A stretch of DNA of 54,376 nucleotides from NCBI GenBank assembly GCA_015231595.1, contig JADGBH010000024.1, positions 1-54,376 of the forward strand, given 5' to 3'. Positions 34,442 through 42,618 of this stretch are shown here, piece after piece. Each line of letters begins with the position of its first letter. The stretch's first letter is position 1. The translations under genes and the position numbers were made by a program. The stretch is from Desulfobacterales bacterium. GTDB lineage: Bacteria; Desulfobacterota; Desulfobacteria; Desulfobacterales; JADGBH01. Below the pieces are notes generated by a model, which did not search any database, was not told the origin of the DNA, and worked only from the letters and a program-made list of their open reading frames with translations.

Positions 34442-35422
34442 TTACTCCCCGCTAAATTTAAAAGCGCCTTTTCCAAGAATATCGTGGAGGTGAAGAATCC
34501 CCATCACTTTTTTATCAGAATCAACTATTGGAAGTATAGTGATTTGGCGTTGCTCCATTATATTCAACGCATCATAAGCAGGAGCATCTTTAGAAATTGT
34601 AGATGGATTTTTTATCATACACTCTTCAACAGGCTTATCATAATCCAAATCACCTTTAACAACTAAACGCCTTATGTCTCCATCCGTAATTATTCCTGCA
34701 AGTTTTTCGTCTTTTGTTATAACTAAAACAGCGCCTAATTTAAGACGGTTTAATTCTATAACAGCATCGCTCAAACGAGTTCCTTCATTTACACTTGGAA
34801 TTAAATCTCCAGAAATCATAAAATCTTTAACTTTGTTTGACAGCCTTTGCCCGATGGTTCCTCCAGGATGAAATTTTTTAAAATCACTTGATTTAAAATC
34901 TTTTTTATAAATCAATGCAACAGCAAGAGCATCTCCCATTGCAAGCACTGCAGTTGTGCTTGCTGTTGGAGCAAGCCCAAAAGGACAGGCTTCACGCTCA
35001 ACGCTGACATCAATAACTGTATCACTAATTTTAGATAATGTGGAATTTTTATTTCCTGTAAAAGCAATAATTTTACATCCAATTTTTTGAATGCTTCGCA
35101 TAAGTATGTTTAGCTCTTCAGTTTCACCGCTGTTTGATATTGCTAAAAAAACATCATCAGGAATTACCATCCCGAGATCACCATGCATTGCTTCTACAGG
35201 GTGAAGAAAAAAAGACTTCGTACCGGTACTGTTTAAAGTCGCAACGATTTTTTTCCCAACAAGTCCAGATTTTCCTATTCCAGCAATTACAACTCTGCCT
35301 TTTGAATTATAAATTATATCAACTGCTTTAACAAAATTTTCATCAAGACTTTTTATAAGATTTAATATTGCGTCCGCTTCTATTTGTAAAACTTCTCGCC
35401 CTTGAACAATAATATCATTCAT
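34442..35422 (-). CDS. kdsD: Arabinose-5-phosphate isomerase
   Basis: The 326-residue protein has an N-terminal SIS domain (GRVVIAGIGKSGLVGKKIVATL near residues 43-64; SNSGETEELN; CPFGLAPTASTTAVLAMGDA) and two C-terminal CBS domains (about 200-320). It converts ribulose-5-phosphate to arabinose-5-phosphate, the first step to Kdo, and so links with waaA at 23.8 kb. Length and architecture are normal for KdsD. It stands between the phosphofructokinase and the octaheme cytochrome, all on the minus strand. Confidence 0.94.
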   Translation of the reverse strand: MNDIIVQGREVLQIEADAILNLIKSLDENFVKAVDIIYNSKGRVVIAGIGKSGLVGKKIVATLNSTGTKSFFLHPVEAMHGDLGMVIPDDVFLAISNSGETEELNILMRSIQKIGCKIIAFTGNKNSTLSKISDTVIDVSVEREACPFGLAPTASTTAVLAMGDALAVALIYKKDFKSSDFKKFHPGGTIGQRLSNKVKDFMISGDLIPSVNEGTRLSDAVIELNRLKLGAVLVITKDEKLAGIITDGDIRRLVVKGDLDYDKPVEECMIKNPSTISKDAPAYDALNIMEQRQITILPIVDSDKKVMGILHLHDILGKGAFKFSGE

Positions 35423-35445
35423 AAAAAAATTCCTTAAATATGTTG

Positions 35446-36822
35446 TTATGGTTTTGTTGTAGTTCCATTTGCATTAGGAAAATTAACAGATTTATAGGCT
35501 TTTTTATTATGAATTAACAATTCATTGGCTTCTTCCATAAAATTATTATAGCGCTTCTTACATTCATAAAATCCATGCCACCAAGTATAATCCGGAGCCA
35601 TCATAGCCGCACCCATTCTGGATCTACGACCTTCATGATGCCATAATTCATAATACTCAACTTCAAGACGCTCATCAAACATTTTATTGTTATCTATCAA
35701 TTTTTTTTCATAAAGTTCGTCCATTACCTTTTTTGCTGGTTTAAAATAAACTTCATTATATTCTGAAACTACCTTATCAAGTTTTTCATAATGACCATCA
35801 ACCCAATTTTTTCCATGGCATTGAATACAAATTTCTTTCATTTTATCCCTTTCAACCTGCCAATTAGTTTTAGCGGGAAAAGCTTTAAAATCTTCAGGTC
35901 TAACAGTTAAAGGAGCTTGAAGCTCCCATGAAAGCCTTTCTGTTACATCATGGGTTGTAAATACAGTTCCGGCTCCAGATATGTGACATGATGCACAAGT
36001 TGGTCCTCGAAAATCAACTCCAGGAGACCAAGTCCCTGGCGCGGCATTCCAATTATACTCATTTTTAAACGCTGCATAAATATCTCCATGCTTTGACTCT
36101 GTGTATATTTCAATTTGTGGATGGTCGGGTCCAAGATGACATTGCCCGCATGCTTCTGGTTTTCTTGCTTCCATTACTGAAAATCTGTGTCTTGTATGGC
36201 AACTTGTGCAACTTCCTTTGCTTCCATCTAAGTTTATTCGTCCTACGCCTACATTAGGCCATGTATCAGTTGTTAATTTTCCATCTTTAGATTTTAATAC
36301 TGTTCCATGACAATGGTAACATCCAGAAAGTCGTTCAAAATCGCTATTCATTCCATTATTTAACCAAGGATCTATTTTCCACATAATTTCTATAGTATTT
36401 GCATGCTTGCTTATGCTGTATTGTTTTGCTTCGTCAGGATGACATCTTGAGCAATCTTTTGGAGTTACTACAGCAGAAACAGGAATTTGATATTCTTTTT
36501 TACCATAGATTGAATTAGATTTTGCATATTGTTTATAATGTTCAGTGCTTACATCAAGATCAAATTCTTCTGCTCTGTGGCAGTCTAAACAGGTTATATT
36601 TGCATTAGCATGTCGGCTATTTGCCCAGTCAGCAAATAATCCTGGATGTTCTTTTTTGTGACATTCAATACAGGCCATAGCTTCTTTTGACATGCTTCTT
36701 TCGATTCTAAAGGATTTTTCTTTTGACATATTAACAGGTTGTTCAACTTCTGCAAAAGATATCCCTAACACAGTTATTCCTATTAACGCCAGTAAAACAA
36801 AAAAAATTTTTTTCATGCTCAT
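35446..36822 (-). CDS. Octaheme c-type cytochrome, hydroxylamine oxidoreductase-like
   Basis: The 458-residue exported protein has a signal peptide (about 1-24) and eight CXXCH motifs at residues 51, 78, 124, 168, 205, 225, 276 and 332, then a helical C-terminal domain with a HHEGRRSRMGAAMMAPDYTWWHG segment near 395-416. The haem number, spacing and the C-terminal segment match the HAO/octaheme family. Versions paired with NrfH/NapC-type proteins in anaerobes are thought to reduce nitrite or hydroxylamine rather than oxidise it. Whether the HAO cross-linking Tyr is present cannot be settled without alignment. The upstream gene (17 nt) encodes its probable quinol dehydrogenase partner. Confidence 0.85.
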   Translation of the reverse strand: MSMKKIFFVLLALIGITVLGISFAEVEQPVNMSKEKSFRIERSMSKEAMACIECHKKEHPGLFADWANSRHANANITCLDCHRAEEFDLDVSTEHYKQYAKSNSIYGKKEYQIPVSAVVTPKDCSRCHPDEAKQYSISKHANTIEIMWKIDPWLNNGMNSDFERLSGCYHCHGTVLKSKDGKLTTDTWPNVGVGRINLDGSKGSCTSCHTRHRFSVMEARKPEACGQCHLGPDHPQIEIYTESKHGDIYAAFKNEYNWNAAPGTWSPGVDFRGPTCASCHISGAGTVFTTHDVTERLSWELQAPLTVRPEDFKAFPAKTNWQVERDKMKEICIQCHGKNWVDGHYEKLDKVVSEYNEVYFKPAKKVMDELYEKKLIDNNKMFDERLEVEYYELWHHEGRRSRMGAAMMAPDYTWWHGFYECKKRYNNFMEEANELLIHNKKAYKSVNFPNANGTTTKP

Positions 36823-36839
36823 CCCCCGTAATTTTTTTA

Positions 36840-37370
36840 TTAATTTTTATATTGTGTATAAATATAAATATCGGTTGAATTATGAACTAAATTTCTATGG
36901 CAATCCACACATTTTTTTTCATATCCCTGAAGAGGATAAATAACAGTTTTATGCGCGAGCATAGCTCCTCTTTTTTCAGGAATATGCAAAATATTTCTAT
37001 GACATTTCATGCATTGTTCATTTTTAAAGGAAGAATAAGCTTTTTCTCTATTTTCAGCGTGATCATAATGGTTTTTCATGAAATGCGCCGCAATATCTTT
37101 GATTCCATGGATAGTCTTCGTGTAAAAAAAGTTAAACATATCATGGGGCGCAGGTAAATGACAATCCATGCAATCAGCGACAAAACCATGAGCGTTATTC
37201 ACATGCGTGGACGTTTTCCAAGTATTAACAGCGAATTGTATTTCATGACAAGAAGCGCAAAATTCTGGAGTTGAAGTTCGTACCATAGTATAATAAGTGA
37301 TACTAAAAATAGGAAAAGCCAACAATACACCAATTGCAATCAAAGAAAGCTTTTTTAAATATCGTTTCAT
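36840..37370 (-). CDS. NapC/NirT/NrfH-type tetraheme quinol dehydrogenase
   Basis: The 176-residue protein has one N-terminal membrane anchor (about residues 8-28) and four CXXCH motifs (FCASCHEI near 38, DCMDCHLP, QCMKCHRN, KCVDCHRN). This is the form of proteins that take electrons from menaquinol and pass them to periplasmic multihaem reductases. It is the first gene of a two-gene operon with the octaheme cytochrome. A respiratory role in nitrogen-oxide reduction or detoxification is likely. Confidence 0.9.
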   Translation of the reverse strand: MKRYLKKLSLIAIGVLLAFPIFSITYYTMVRTSTPEFCASCHEIQFAVNTWKTSTHVNNAHGFVADCMDCHLPAPHDMFNFFYTKTIHGIKDIAAHFMKNHYDHAENREKAYSSFKNEQCMKCHRNILHIPEKRGAMLAHKTVIYPLQGYEKKCVDCHRNLVHNSTDIYIYTQYKN

Positions 37371-37445
37371 TTCTCTTCCTTACTTGATAAAAAAGTATAA
37401 TACTTGTTTTTAGACGACGCATGTTAGGTTTCATATTTAACAAAA

Positions 37446-37525
37446 TGACATATCATTACTATTTTTAAACAATAAAATTTGGATTAGCCTTTATTTTTAG
37501 CCTTATCCATCTGAATGAAATGTCA
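37446..37525 (-). repeat. 79-80 nt intergenic stem-loop repeat, copy 3 (after the thiolase gene)
   Basis: Read on the minus strand, TGACATTTCATT (from 37525) pairs with AATGATATGTCA (ending at 37446), with one mismatch in 12. The interior has TTCAG, GATAAGGCTAAAAATAA and TTTAAAAATAG. It starts about 40 nt past the thiolase stop codon, in the thiolase orientation, and is followed by TTTTGTT. Confidence 0.7.
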
Positions 37526-37564
37526 TTTTTATCCAAAAAAAACCTAATTCACCATCATGAATTA

Positions 37565-38740
37565 TCATCTCTTAATTATCATAGCAACTGCTTCTCCTCC
37601 GCCAAGGCAAAGAGATGCTAAGCCTATTTTTTTATTTTGCTTTATCATTTCGTGTAATAAAGTTATGAGTACGCGGCAACCACTTGCTCCAATAGGATGA
37701 CCTAATGCAACACTTCCGCCATTAACATTTACTTTATTAGCGTCTAAATCTAATTCTCTCATAACCGCGAGAGTTGAACCGCTAAAAGCTTCATTAATTT
37801 CAAAAAGATCAACATCTTCTTTTGTTATGCCTTCTTTTTTAAGACATTTTGGAACAGCCCAAATAGGAGCGACAAGAACATATTTCATATCAATTCCGTA
37901 GGATGCTTGAGCGCCTATAGTTGCCATGATAGAGCAGCCTAGTTTTTCAGCTTTTTCCCGTGACATAACTACTACAGCAGCAGCTCCGTCACTTATTACA
38001 GAAGAGTTCCCAGCTGTAGTAAGACCGTCTTTTTTAAATGCGGGTTTCATTTTGGCAAGAAGCTCATAAGTTGTTTCCCTTGGGCATTCGTCTTGGCTAA
38101 ATAAAGATATTTCTCCTTTACGACCGGGTATTTCAACAGGAATAATTTCATCTTTAAACCTTCCAGATTTTATAGCATCAAGGGCTCTTTTATAGGTTGT
38201 TTCAGCGTATCGATCTTGATCTTCTCTGCTTATATTATATTTTTCAGAACAAAGTTCATTAGAAATTCCCATGTGAAAATCGTTTACAATATCCCATAGA
38301 CCGTCATGAACCATGTGATCTTGTATAGCCCCATGTCCCATTCGATAACCAAAACGAGCTTTTTCAAGGTAATATGGAGTCATGCTCATATTTTCCATGC
38401 CTCCAGCCACTATAACTTCAGCATCTCCTAATTGTATAGCTTGAGCCGCAAGCATAACTGCTTTTAAAGCTGAACCGCACACTTTGTTTATGGTAATACA
38501 TTCAGATTCCCAAGGCATTTTAGCAAGAACTGCTGCCTGTTTAGCTGGGTTTTGTCCATAACCACATGGAAGAACCTGTCCCATAATAACTTCATTGACA
38601 TCTTCTTTTTTTATATTAGCTCTCTTTACGGCTTCTTCTATTACAATAGATCCGAGCTTAGTAGCACCAATTTGTCCTAAAGAACCATTAAAGTTGCCTA
38701 AGGGAGTTCTTACTGCACTAACAATAACTGCTTCTTTCAT
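37565..38740 (-). CDS. Acetyl-CoA C-acetyltransferase (thiolase)
   Basis: The 391-residue protein is a type II thiolase: acylation Cys88 in NKVCGSALKAV, NEAFSG near 310, GGSVALGHPIGASG with the catalytic His near residue 347, and CLGGGEA with the second catalytic Cys near 377. It interconverts two acetyl-CoA and acetoacetyl-CoA, or cleaves short 3-ketoacyl-CoA. Acetoacetyl-CoA is also the precursor of HMG-CoA, the substrate of the reductase fusion at 7.3-10.1 kb, but no HMG-CoA synthase is in the window. It appears monocistronic. Confidence 0.93.
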   Translation of the reverse strand: MKEAVIVSAVRTPLGNFNGSLGQIGATKLGSIVIEEAVKRANIKKEDVNEVIMGQVLPCGYGQNPAKQAAVLAKMPWESECITINKVCGSALKAVMLAAQAIQLGDAEVIVAGGMENMSMTPYYLEKARFGYRMGHGAIQDHMVHDGLWDIVNDFHMGISNELCSEKYNISREDQDRYAETTYKRALDAIKSGRFKDEIIPVEIPGRKGEISLFSQDECPRETTYELLAKMKPAFKKDGLTTAGNSSVISDGAAAVVVMSREKAEKLGCSIMATIGAQASYGIDMKYVLVAPIWAVPKCLKKEGITKEDVDLFEINEAFSGSTLAVMRELDLDANKVNVNGGSVALGHPIGASGCRVLITLLHEMIKQNKKIGLASLCLGGGEAVAMIIKR

Positions 38741-38804
38741 AATGAATCAAACCTCCATGATGTAGAATTTATACAATATTTAAGACTATTTTTGTTTATT
38801 CGTA

Positions 38805-39158
38805 TTAGCTATGTATAATAATTATATTTCTATCTATCTCAATAAAATTATAAGATTGAAATAAATTAGCCAATTCTTTAATATTGCGCGAAAAAATTTC
38901 TTCAAGCTCAATATTTTTAATATTTCCCGTTGAGACTAAAAGTAGCTTGTATGGTTTATGGATAAGCACGAATGAATTTACAAAATCAGCGTCTTTAGTT
39001 ACCAAAATATATTTTTTGTTAACTGAAAAATCATTAATTTCATTATCTTGAGTTGAATTCCCTTTAGGTAAATCAAGCGTATGGATGGAATCATAACCAA
39101 ATTCACGTAATCGATAAATCAATTTACGTGGTAATTGAGCATCAATTAAGAACTTCAT
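38805..39158 (-). CDS. DUF5615 PIN-like toxin
   Basis: The 117-residue protein begins MKFLIDAQLPRKL and contains VTKDADFVNSF near residues 53-63. It has the acidic residues of the PIN-like fold: an N-terminal Asp and a central D-x-D pair. It fits the DUF5615 family, usually encoded with a DUF433 protein as a toxin-antitoxin pair. Its start overlaps the end of the upstream DUF433 gene by 4 nt (ATGA). Predicted to be an RNase, by family only. Confidence 0.82.
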   Translation of the reverse strand: MKFLIDAQLPRKLIYRLREFGYDSIHTLDLPKGNSTQDNEINDFSVNKKYILVTKDADFVNSFVLIHKPYKLLLVSTGNIKNIELEEIFSRNIKELANLFQSYNFIEIDRNIIIIHS

Positions 39159-39388
39159 GCGGCAACCTGATAAATTCGTTTAACCTGACTAAGATGAGTA
39201 GCAAAAGATAATGCTGCAAGAATATCTTCTTTATTTAAATCATTATAATCATTAATAATATCGTCCATAGACATCCCTGAACTCAATAGTTCTAATATCA
39301 TTTCAACTGGATATCGCAAGCCTCTTATACAAGGCTTGCCATGGCATATATTTGGATCAAGCGTAATTCTATTATTAAATTTCATCAT
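39155..39388 (-). CDS. DUF433 antitoxin
   Basis: The 77-residue protein has the DUF433 core: ITLDPNICHGKPCIRGLRYPV near residues 8-28, then an HTH-like segment LSSGMSMDDIINDYNDLNKEDI. It is translationally coupled to the PIN-like gene that follows. It probably binds its own promoter and neutralises the toxin. Start could be either of two adjacent ATGs. Family-based call. Confidence 0.83.
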   Translation of the reverse strand: MMKFNNRITLDPNICHGKPCIRGLRYPVEMILELLSSGMSMDDIINDYNDLNKEDILAALSFATHLSQVKRIYQVAA

Positions 39389-39460
39389 TTATAGCCCTTA
39401 TAATTTAAATTATTCATTAATAAAATAACGATGCTATAATGTCAATTAATTTTAGGCTTT

Positions 39461-40123
39461 TTAAGTCAGCGCTCGTCTAATACGGCCTAAAATTTTTTTC
39501 CGATCTCCTAATGAAGTTATTCCCATTTCTTTTAAATCTTCATCATTAATTTCAAGTAAGGATTCTCCATCAACATCGTGTTGTATAAATAAATCAGTAT
39601 ATTCCTCAAGATTGATTTTGTTTAGCCATTCTTTGATATTAATATCCTTAAAATTTTTTTCCGTAATATCTAAATTATTGTCCGAATCTAAACTTTGATC
39701 ATTTTTTTTTAAAGCAGGAGGGGCAAAACCCATCTTTATAAGCTTATCTCTGACTGAATCTAAAGAAAAAGGTTTAATTATATATCCGTCAATATTAGCT
39801 TTAGCCGCTTTCAAAATCGTTGATTTTGTATTATCTGTAGTAACCAATAAAAAAACAATGCTTTTTAAAAAAGGATCATTTTTTACAATTTCGGCAAGCT
39901 CAATGCCTGACATTGACGGCATGTGAACATCAGATATTATAAGGTCATATTCTAATTTTTTTGAATCACTCTTTGACGAATCAGAATCAAAATTTTTTTG
40001 AAGTTTAAAAAGAGCGTCTGAACCATCGTTAGCTTCCTCTATATCAGTATATCCAAGTTTTTTAAGGATATTTTTCATAATAACTCTTAAACTTGAAAGG
40101 TCATCTACGATGAGTATTTTCAT
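39461..40123 (-). CDS. CheY-like receiver fused to a SAM (sterile alpha motif) domain
   Basis: In this 220-residue protein, residues 1 to about 132 are a receiver domain: acidic pair DD at 7-8, phosphoacceptor Asp65 in LIISDVHMP, Thr in LLVTTDN near 95, Lys117 in IIKPFS. A 30-residue linker follows. Residues about 163-220 resemble a SAM domain (IKEWLNKINLEEYTDLFI, then LLEINDEDLKEMGI and LGDRKKILGRIRRAL). SAM domains mediate protein or RNA binding and polymerisation and are rare in bacteria. It is the last gene of the Che operon, so it may be the output regulator and could oligomerise. Confidence 0.85.
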   Translation of the reverse strand: MKILIVDDLSSLRVIMKNILKKLGYTDIEEANDGSDALFKLQKNFDSDSSKSDSKKLEYDLIISDVHMPSMSGIELAEIVKNDPFLKSIVFLLVTTDNTKSTILKAAKANIDGYIIKPFSLDSVRDKLIKMGFAPPALKKNDQSLDSDNNLDITEKNFKDINIKEWLNKINLEEYTDLFIQHDVDGESLLEINDEDLKEMGITSLGDRKKILGRIRRALT

Positions 40124-40174
40124 GTTTTATATCGTCCTTTAATAATATTTTGGATAAATGCCACACATTAGACA

Positions 40175-41026
40175 TTATTTTAATCGGTAATACATTGCTC
40201 CTTTACTTTCAATGATTTCAAATAAATCGCAATATCCGCCAACAGTTTCGCCTGTTCCTAAAAACAGATAACCGGAAGGGGATAGCAATCGTGATACTTT
40301 GTATAATAAAGATTTTTTAATTGCATCTGAAAAATATATTATTACATTTCTAACGAAAACAATATCAAAGGGCCCAAACAATGCTAAAGAAGATTCATTA
40401 ATATTTAAAGACTTAAAAGTAATAAGATTTTTAACCTTGTCTTTAATTATCCATTCGTTTTTATTTTTTGTAAAATACTGATCAATAATTTTAGGAGTTA
40501 TTCCTCTTGTCATAGCAATGGAATCATATCTTCCAGCCATAGCTGTTTTAATGACACCGTTAGATATATCTGTTGCGAGTATTTTTACATTTTCAGGAAA
40601 ACCTTTGTCATTCTTTAAACCTTGAAAAAAATCTAATGTTTTCATTGCTATAGAATAAGGTTCTTGGCCTGTCGAGCATGCGGCTGACCATACATTAATC
40701 TGTTTTTTTTTGCCATTTTTTATTTGTTCATAGTATTCCGGAAATATAGATTCTTCAAGAATACGGAAGGGATGCTGATCTCTAAACCACATAGTTTCAT
40801 TTGTAGTAATAGCATCAACAACATCACCCCGAAGCTTACTAACAATGGAAGAATTTTTTAATTTTAAATAAAATTCGCCAAAAGTTCTGCAACCTGAAGA
40901 AGTTGCAAGGCCTGAAAGTCTTGTTTCAATAAGGTATTTTTTGTTATCGCCAAGATAAATTCCGCATTGATCGTGTATAAAATTTCTAATAAGCGCAAAT
41001 TCTTGATCACTAATATTCAACGTCAT
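40175..41026 (-). CDS. cheR: Chemotaxis protein methyltransferase
   Basis: The 283-residue protein has an N-terminal helical domain, then TTNETMWFRD near residues 74-83 and the SAM-binding SAACSTGQEPYSIAM near 113-127, followed by ATDIS and VRNVIIYF. It methylates glutamates of chemoreceptors. The gene starts 3 nt after the cheB stop. No methyl-accepting receptor gene is in the window, so the sensor must be elsewhere. Confidence 0.95.
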   Translation of the reverse strand: MTLNISDQEFALIRNFIHDQCGIYLGDNKKYLIETRLSGLATSSGCRTFGEFYLKLKNSSIVSKLRGDVVDAITTNETMWFRDQHPFRILEESIFPEYYEQIKNGKKKQINVWSAACSTGQEPYSIAMKTLDFFQGLKNDKGFPENVKILATDISNGVIKTAMAGRYDSIAMTRGITPKIIDQYFTKNKNEWIIKDKVKNLITFKSLNINESSLALFGPFDIVFVRNVIIYFSDAIKKSLLYKVSRLLSPSGYLFLGTGETVGGYCDLFEIIESKGAMYYRLK

Positions 41027-41029
41027 TAT

Positions 41030-42160
41030 CTACTTCCTTTTTCCTACTTTAATAATAGTGTCGATTCTCTCTGCTATTTTTTTTAGTGGAATTTTTTCAT
41101 CTGAAAGGCCAGCTTCATCTATAACTCTTGGCATTCCATATACTACACATGTTTCACTTGACTGGGTGATACAATAGCATCCGTATTTTTTCATTACTTC
41201 AACACCTTTAAAACCGTCACTTCCCATACCCGTCATGACAACTGCCAGTATATTGCCTTTATATGCTTCTGCAACTGATCTAAAAAGCACATCGGCCGCT
41301 GGTCTTACGCTGTTTTCAGGAGGATCTTCGTTAATCTTAATACGCTTTTTCATAGTTCCTAAAGTAAAAAATTTTTCGTTAACTACTGTCATATGTTTAC
41401 CGCCAGGAGCAATATAAACAGTATTAGGTAAGACTTCGTCATTATCTGAAGCTTCTACTACGGTAAGAGGAGATTTAATATTAAGACTTGAAGCAAGAGA
41501 TGCTGTCATAAAAGCCGGCATATGTTGAACAAGGAATATTGGTATATCCATATCCGAAGGCAATTTTGGTATTAATTCCTGTAAAGCATTTGGGCCTCCC
41601 GTTGATGTAGCTATAACAAGAATATCTATTTTTGTAGGAATTTGAATCTGTTTTTTTTCGCATCGAGTTTCAGTTTGATCTTTTACTAAAGAGGGCGTTT
41701 CTTTTTTTGTATAGGGTTCCCTTGTTATTTTAGTTAAAGCGAGTTTCATATTTTTACGAGTTTTAAACATACCGATGAGAGTGAGAAGTCTAAGTCTAAA
41801 ATCTCTTAAACTATTTTGATCTTCCATTATGAGCTTTGGAAGATAATCAAGAGCGCCTATTTGAAGGGCTTCAACAACTTTAGAAGCTTCTTTATCGTAT
41901 GCTCCGCTTATCATAAGAACCCCTACATCTGAATAAATTTTTGTAACTTCCCTAAGAGCTTCTACTCCATCCATTATAGGCATTTCAATATCCATAAGAA
42001 CCAAATCAACTGCTGTATATTTAAGCTTGGAAAGAGCTATTTTACCATTTGAGGCAGTACCTACGACAATCACATCTGGAATATCAGAAAGTATTTTTGT
42101 CATAAGCCTGCAATGGACAGGATTATCATCGGCAAGTAATATTTTAATGGGGCCGGACAT
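41030..42160 (-). CDS. cheB: Chemotaxis protein-glutamate methylesterase
   Basis: The 376-residue protein has an N-terminal receiver (phosphoacceptor Asp57 in LVLMDIEMP) and a C-terminal CheB esterase: Ser in VIATSTGGP near 185, HMPAFMTASLA, and Asp in MTGMGSDG near 325. It removes methyl groups from chemoreceptors and is activated by CheA phosphorylation. It lies between cheW and cheR in the operon. Confidence 0.95.
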   Translation of the reverse strand: MSGPIKILLADDNPVHCRLMTKILSDIPDVIVVGTASNGKIALSKLKYTAVDLVLMDIEMPIMDGVEALREVTKIYSDVGVLMISGAYDKEASKVVEALQIGALDYLPKLIMEDQNSLRDFRLRLLTLIGMFKTRKNMKLALTKITREPYTKKETPSLVKDQTETRCEKKQIQIPTKIDILVIATSTGGPNALQELIPKLPSDMDIPIFLVQHMPAFMTASLASSLNIKSPLTVVEASDNDEVLPNTVYIAPGGKHMTVVNEKFFTLGTMKKRIKINEDPPENSVRPAADVLFRSVAEAYKGNILAVVMTGMGSDGFKGVEVMKKYGCYCITQSSETCVVYGMPRVIDEAGLSDEKIPLKKIAERIDTIIKVGKRK

Positions 42161-42189
42161 TTTTTATATTCCTTTCATTTCATGAAATC

Positions 42190-42606
42190 TTAATTTTCAA
42201 GAATTTTTTTAGCGGAAAGTATAATCATTAAGTCATATTCTAGTTTAACAAGTCCTTCGATAAAGACTCCTTCAATAACGCCTATATTTGCTGGAGGCGG
42301 TTCAATTTCATCTTCATTCACGCATAAAACATCTCCTATATCATCTACTAAAAGGCCTACGTTATCATGTTTAAGAATTATATTGTGTGTAGTATTATTA
42401 ATGATTCTTTTAGAAAGTCCAAGCCTTATGCTAAGATCAAAAACAGTGACAGTTTGTCCTCTTAAATTAACGAGACCCATAATATAATTTTTTGCATGTT
42501 GAACTGGAGTTATATCAAGGGCCCTGTTTATTTCCCTAACTTTAAGTATATCAATTCCTGCAAGGTTATCATCTATTTTGAAAGTTACAAATTGAAAAGC
42601 TGCCAT
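42190..42606 (-). CDS. cheW: Chemotaxis coupling protein
   Basis: The 138-residue protein is a single CheW domain. It begins FVTFKIDDNLAGIDILKVREI and continues with GLVNLRGQTVTVFDLSIRLGL, GLLVDDIGDVL and FIEGLVKLEYDLMIIL. It links chemoreceptors to CheA. It follows cheA by 12 nt. The CheA protein itself carries two CheW-like domains, so this is a third one in the operon. Confidence 0.94.
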   Translation of the reverse strand: MAAFQFVTFKIDDNLAGIDILKVREINRALDITPVQHAKNYIMGLVNLRGQTVTVFDLSIRLGLSKRIINNTTHNIILKHDNVGLLVDDIGDVLCVNEDEIEPPPANIGVIEGVFIEGLVKLEYDLMIILSAKKILEN

Positions 42607-42618
42607 ATAGATATATCC

